A stretch of 32,388 nt of DNA, taken from Victivallales bacterium (GTDB lineage: Bacteria; Verrucomicrobiota; Lentisphaeria; Oligosphaerales; Oligosphaeraceae). This document shows, piece after piece, positions 32,022 through 32,388 of the stretch. How positions within the stretch are numbered: the stretch's first letter is position 1; every line of letters starts with the position of its first letter. The stretch is taken from the NCBI GenBank assembly GCA_017554445.1, contig JAFZIJ010000169.1, positions 1 to 32,388 on the forward strand, in the 5' to 3' direction. Made by a program: the position numbers and the translations under genes. A model generated the notes under the pieces. It ran no database searches and was not told where the DNA came from. It saw only the letters and a list, made by a program, of their open reading frames with translations.

Positions 32022-32388
32022 TTGAAACTACATCAAGAAAAAATGGATAACAAAGAGATGGATAATGGAATTAACAAAAAACATTTAAAATATTACGCGA
32101 TTAAGTATTTATTATTCTATCTTATATTTTCTGTATTATCATTTTTTGCTTTTTTAATTATTATTTTGATAAGATATATTTATGAATTTTTTTTGTTGCA
32201 CTATATTGCGTTGTTTATTCATAACTACTTTAATTATCCAAGAACGGTCATTGCTGTCCGCTTAAAAATTTCATTGCAAAAACTCCCCGAAAAGCATCAA
32301 CTGCCGTGGTTTGTTCCAGTCGGGTGGCTTCTCCAGCGCCTTCCAGTCCAGTTTCAGCAGCTCCATGAGGTCGAAGTCGCTCATCAGC
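32022..32388 (+). CDS. Small membrane-protein ORF after the Rhs tip, candidate immunity gene (runs to window edge)
   Basis: AAGGA at 32007-32011 precedes TTG 32022; ATG 32043 is an alternative. The AT-rich frame encodes a Lys/Asn-rich N-terminus (MDNKEMDNGINKKHLKYY) and two hydrophobic helices (YLLFYLIFSVLSFFAFLIII and FFLLHYIALFI). Immunity genes commonly follow Rhs tips, and a membrane immunity protein would suit a pore-forming or membrane-acting toxin. From about 32271 on, composition becomes GC-rich and a minus-strand frame looks better, so the real C-terminus was probably lost. Function is a guess from position. Confidence 0.4.
   Translation, partial: MKLHQEKMDNKEMDNGINKKHLKYYAIKYLLFYLIFSVLSFFAFLIIILIRYIYEFFLLHYIALFIHNYFNYPRTVIAVRLKISLQKLPEKHQLPWFVPVGWLLQRLPVQFQQLHEVEVAHQ
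32271..32388 (-). CDS. C-terminal end of an unknown minus-strand protein (partial)
   Basis: GC-rich minus-strand frame from the window edge to TGA 32273-32271, reading LMSDFDLMELLKLDWKALEK then PPDWNKPRQLMLFGEFLQ. The composition resembles the amidoligase-island pieces and not the adjoining AT-rich Rhs module, so it is probably the resident gene interrupted by that module. Family not recognised. Confidence 0.45.
   Translation of the reverse strand, partial: LMSDFDLMELLKLDWKALEKPPDWNKPRQLMLFGEFLQ

Overview
The window reads as a chromosomal segment of a heterotrophic bacterium of the PVC group, most likely Lentisphaerota (Victivallales-like). This placement is an inference. It rests on the abundance of secreted glycoside-hydrolase-like proteins with family-9-like carbohydrate-binding modules, a DUF4091-type protein, an Rhs core ending in a 'YPDGWNN' signature, and a pyruvate:ferredoxin oxidoreductase typical of anaerobes. 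Most host genes are GC-rich at third codon positions, and TGA is a normal stop codon.

Region 1 (1-24906) is ordinary chromosome with some unusual regulation. It opens with the 3' two thirds of nifJ and a strong terminator. A wHTH-nucleotidyltransferase/HEPN toxin-antitoxin pair follows with its own palindromic operator. Next is a minus-strand operon: B12-type radical SAM protein, GH5-like glycosidase, secreted metallophosphoesterase. Then come an XRE-type regulator, the Na+/proline symporter putP, an outer-membrane beta-barrel gene cut by an in-frame TGA, a beta-lactamase-fold hydrolase and the AzlCD branched-chain amino-acid exporter. A minus-strand pair follows (mgtC and a 1158-aa DUF4091/CBM9 protein); mgtC has a leader with a terminator-like hairpin and a small overlapping ORF. 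Divergent from it are resB-ccsA (System II cytochrome c maturation), a 1037-aa clan GH-A hydrolase and a GH99/WbsX-like protein. Several intergenic gaps hold short tandem repeats (7-, 8- and 14-bp units) or REP-like hairpins.

Region 2 (25003-25132) is a tRNA-Pro(UGG) gene with a terminator-like hairpin. It marks the edge of an accessory region.

Region 3 (about 25133-32388) is a mosaic of nested insertions. An amidoligase gene on the minus strand is split by a mobile element of about 4.8 kb. The element has 113-bp terminal inverted repeats (110/113 identical). It carries three overlapping tyrosine recombinase genes, the layout of Recombinase-in-Trio (RIT) elements, plus a convergent DDE (rve) transposase gene. 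Its ends show 10-bp TTATCAAAAG arms next to 6-bp spacers (CATCGA on one side, AACCGA on the other), which suggests the crossover region and shows where the amidoligase was cut. Beyond the element lie remnants of the same minus-strand island, interrupted by an AT-rich Rhs C-terminal module joined out of frame to a signal peptide, followed by a membrane-protein ORF that may be its immunity gene.

The RIT-like trio with a DDE transposase inside one pair of long repeats, and the core-site structure at its ends, is the most interesting system here. The interrupted beta-barrel gene, the mgtC leader and the signal-peptide/Rhs fusion are the next best leads.
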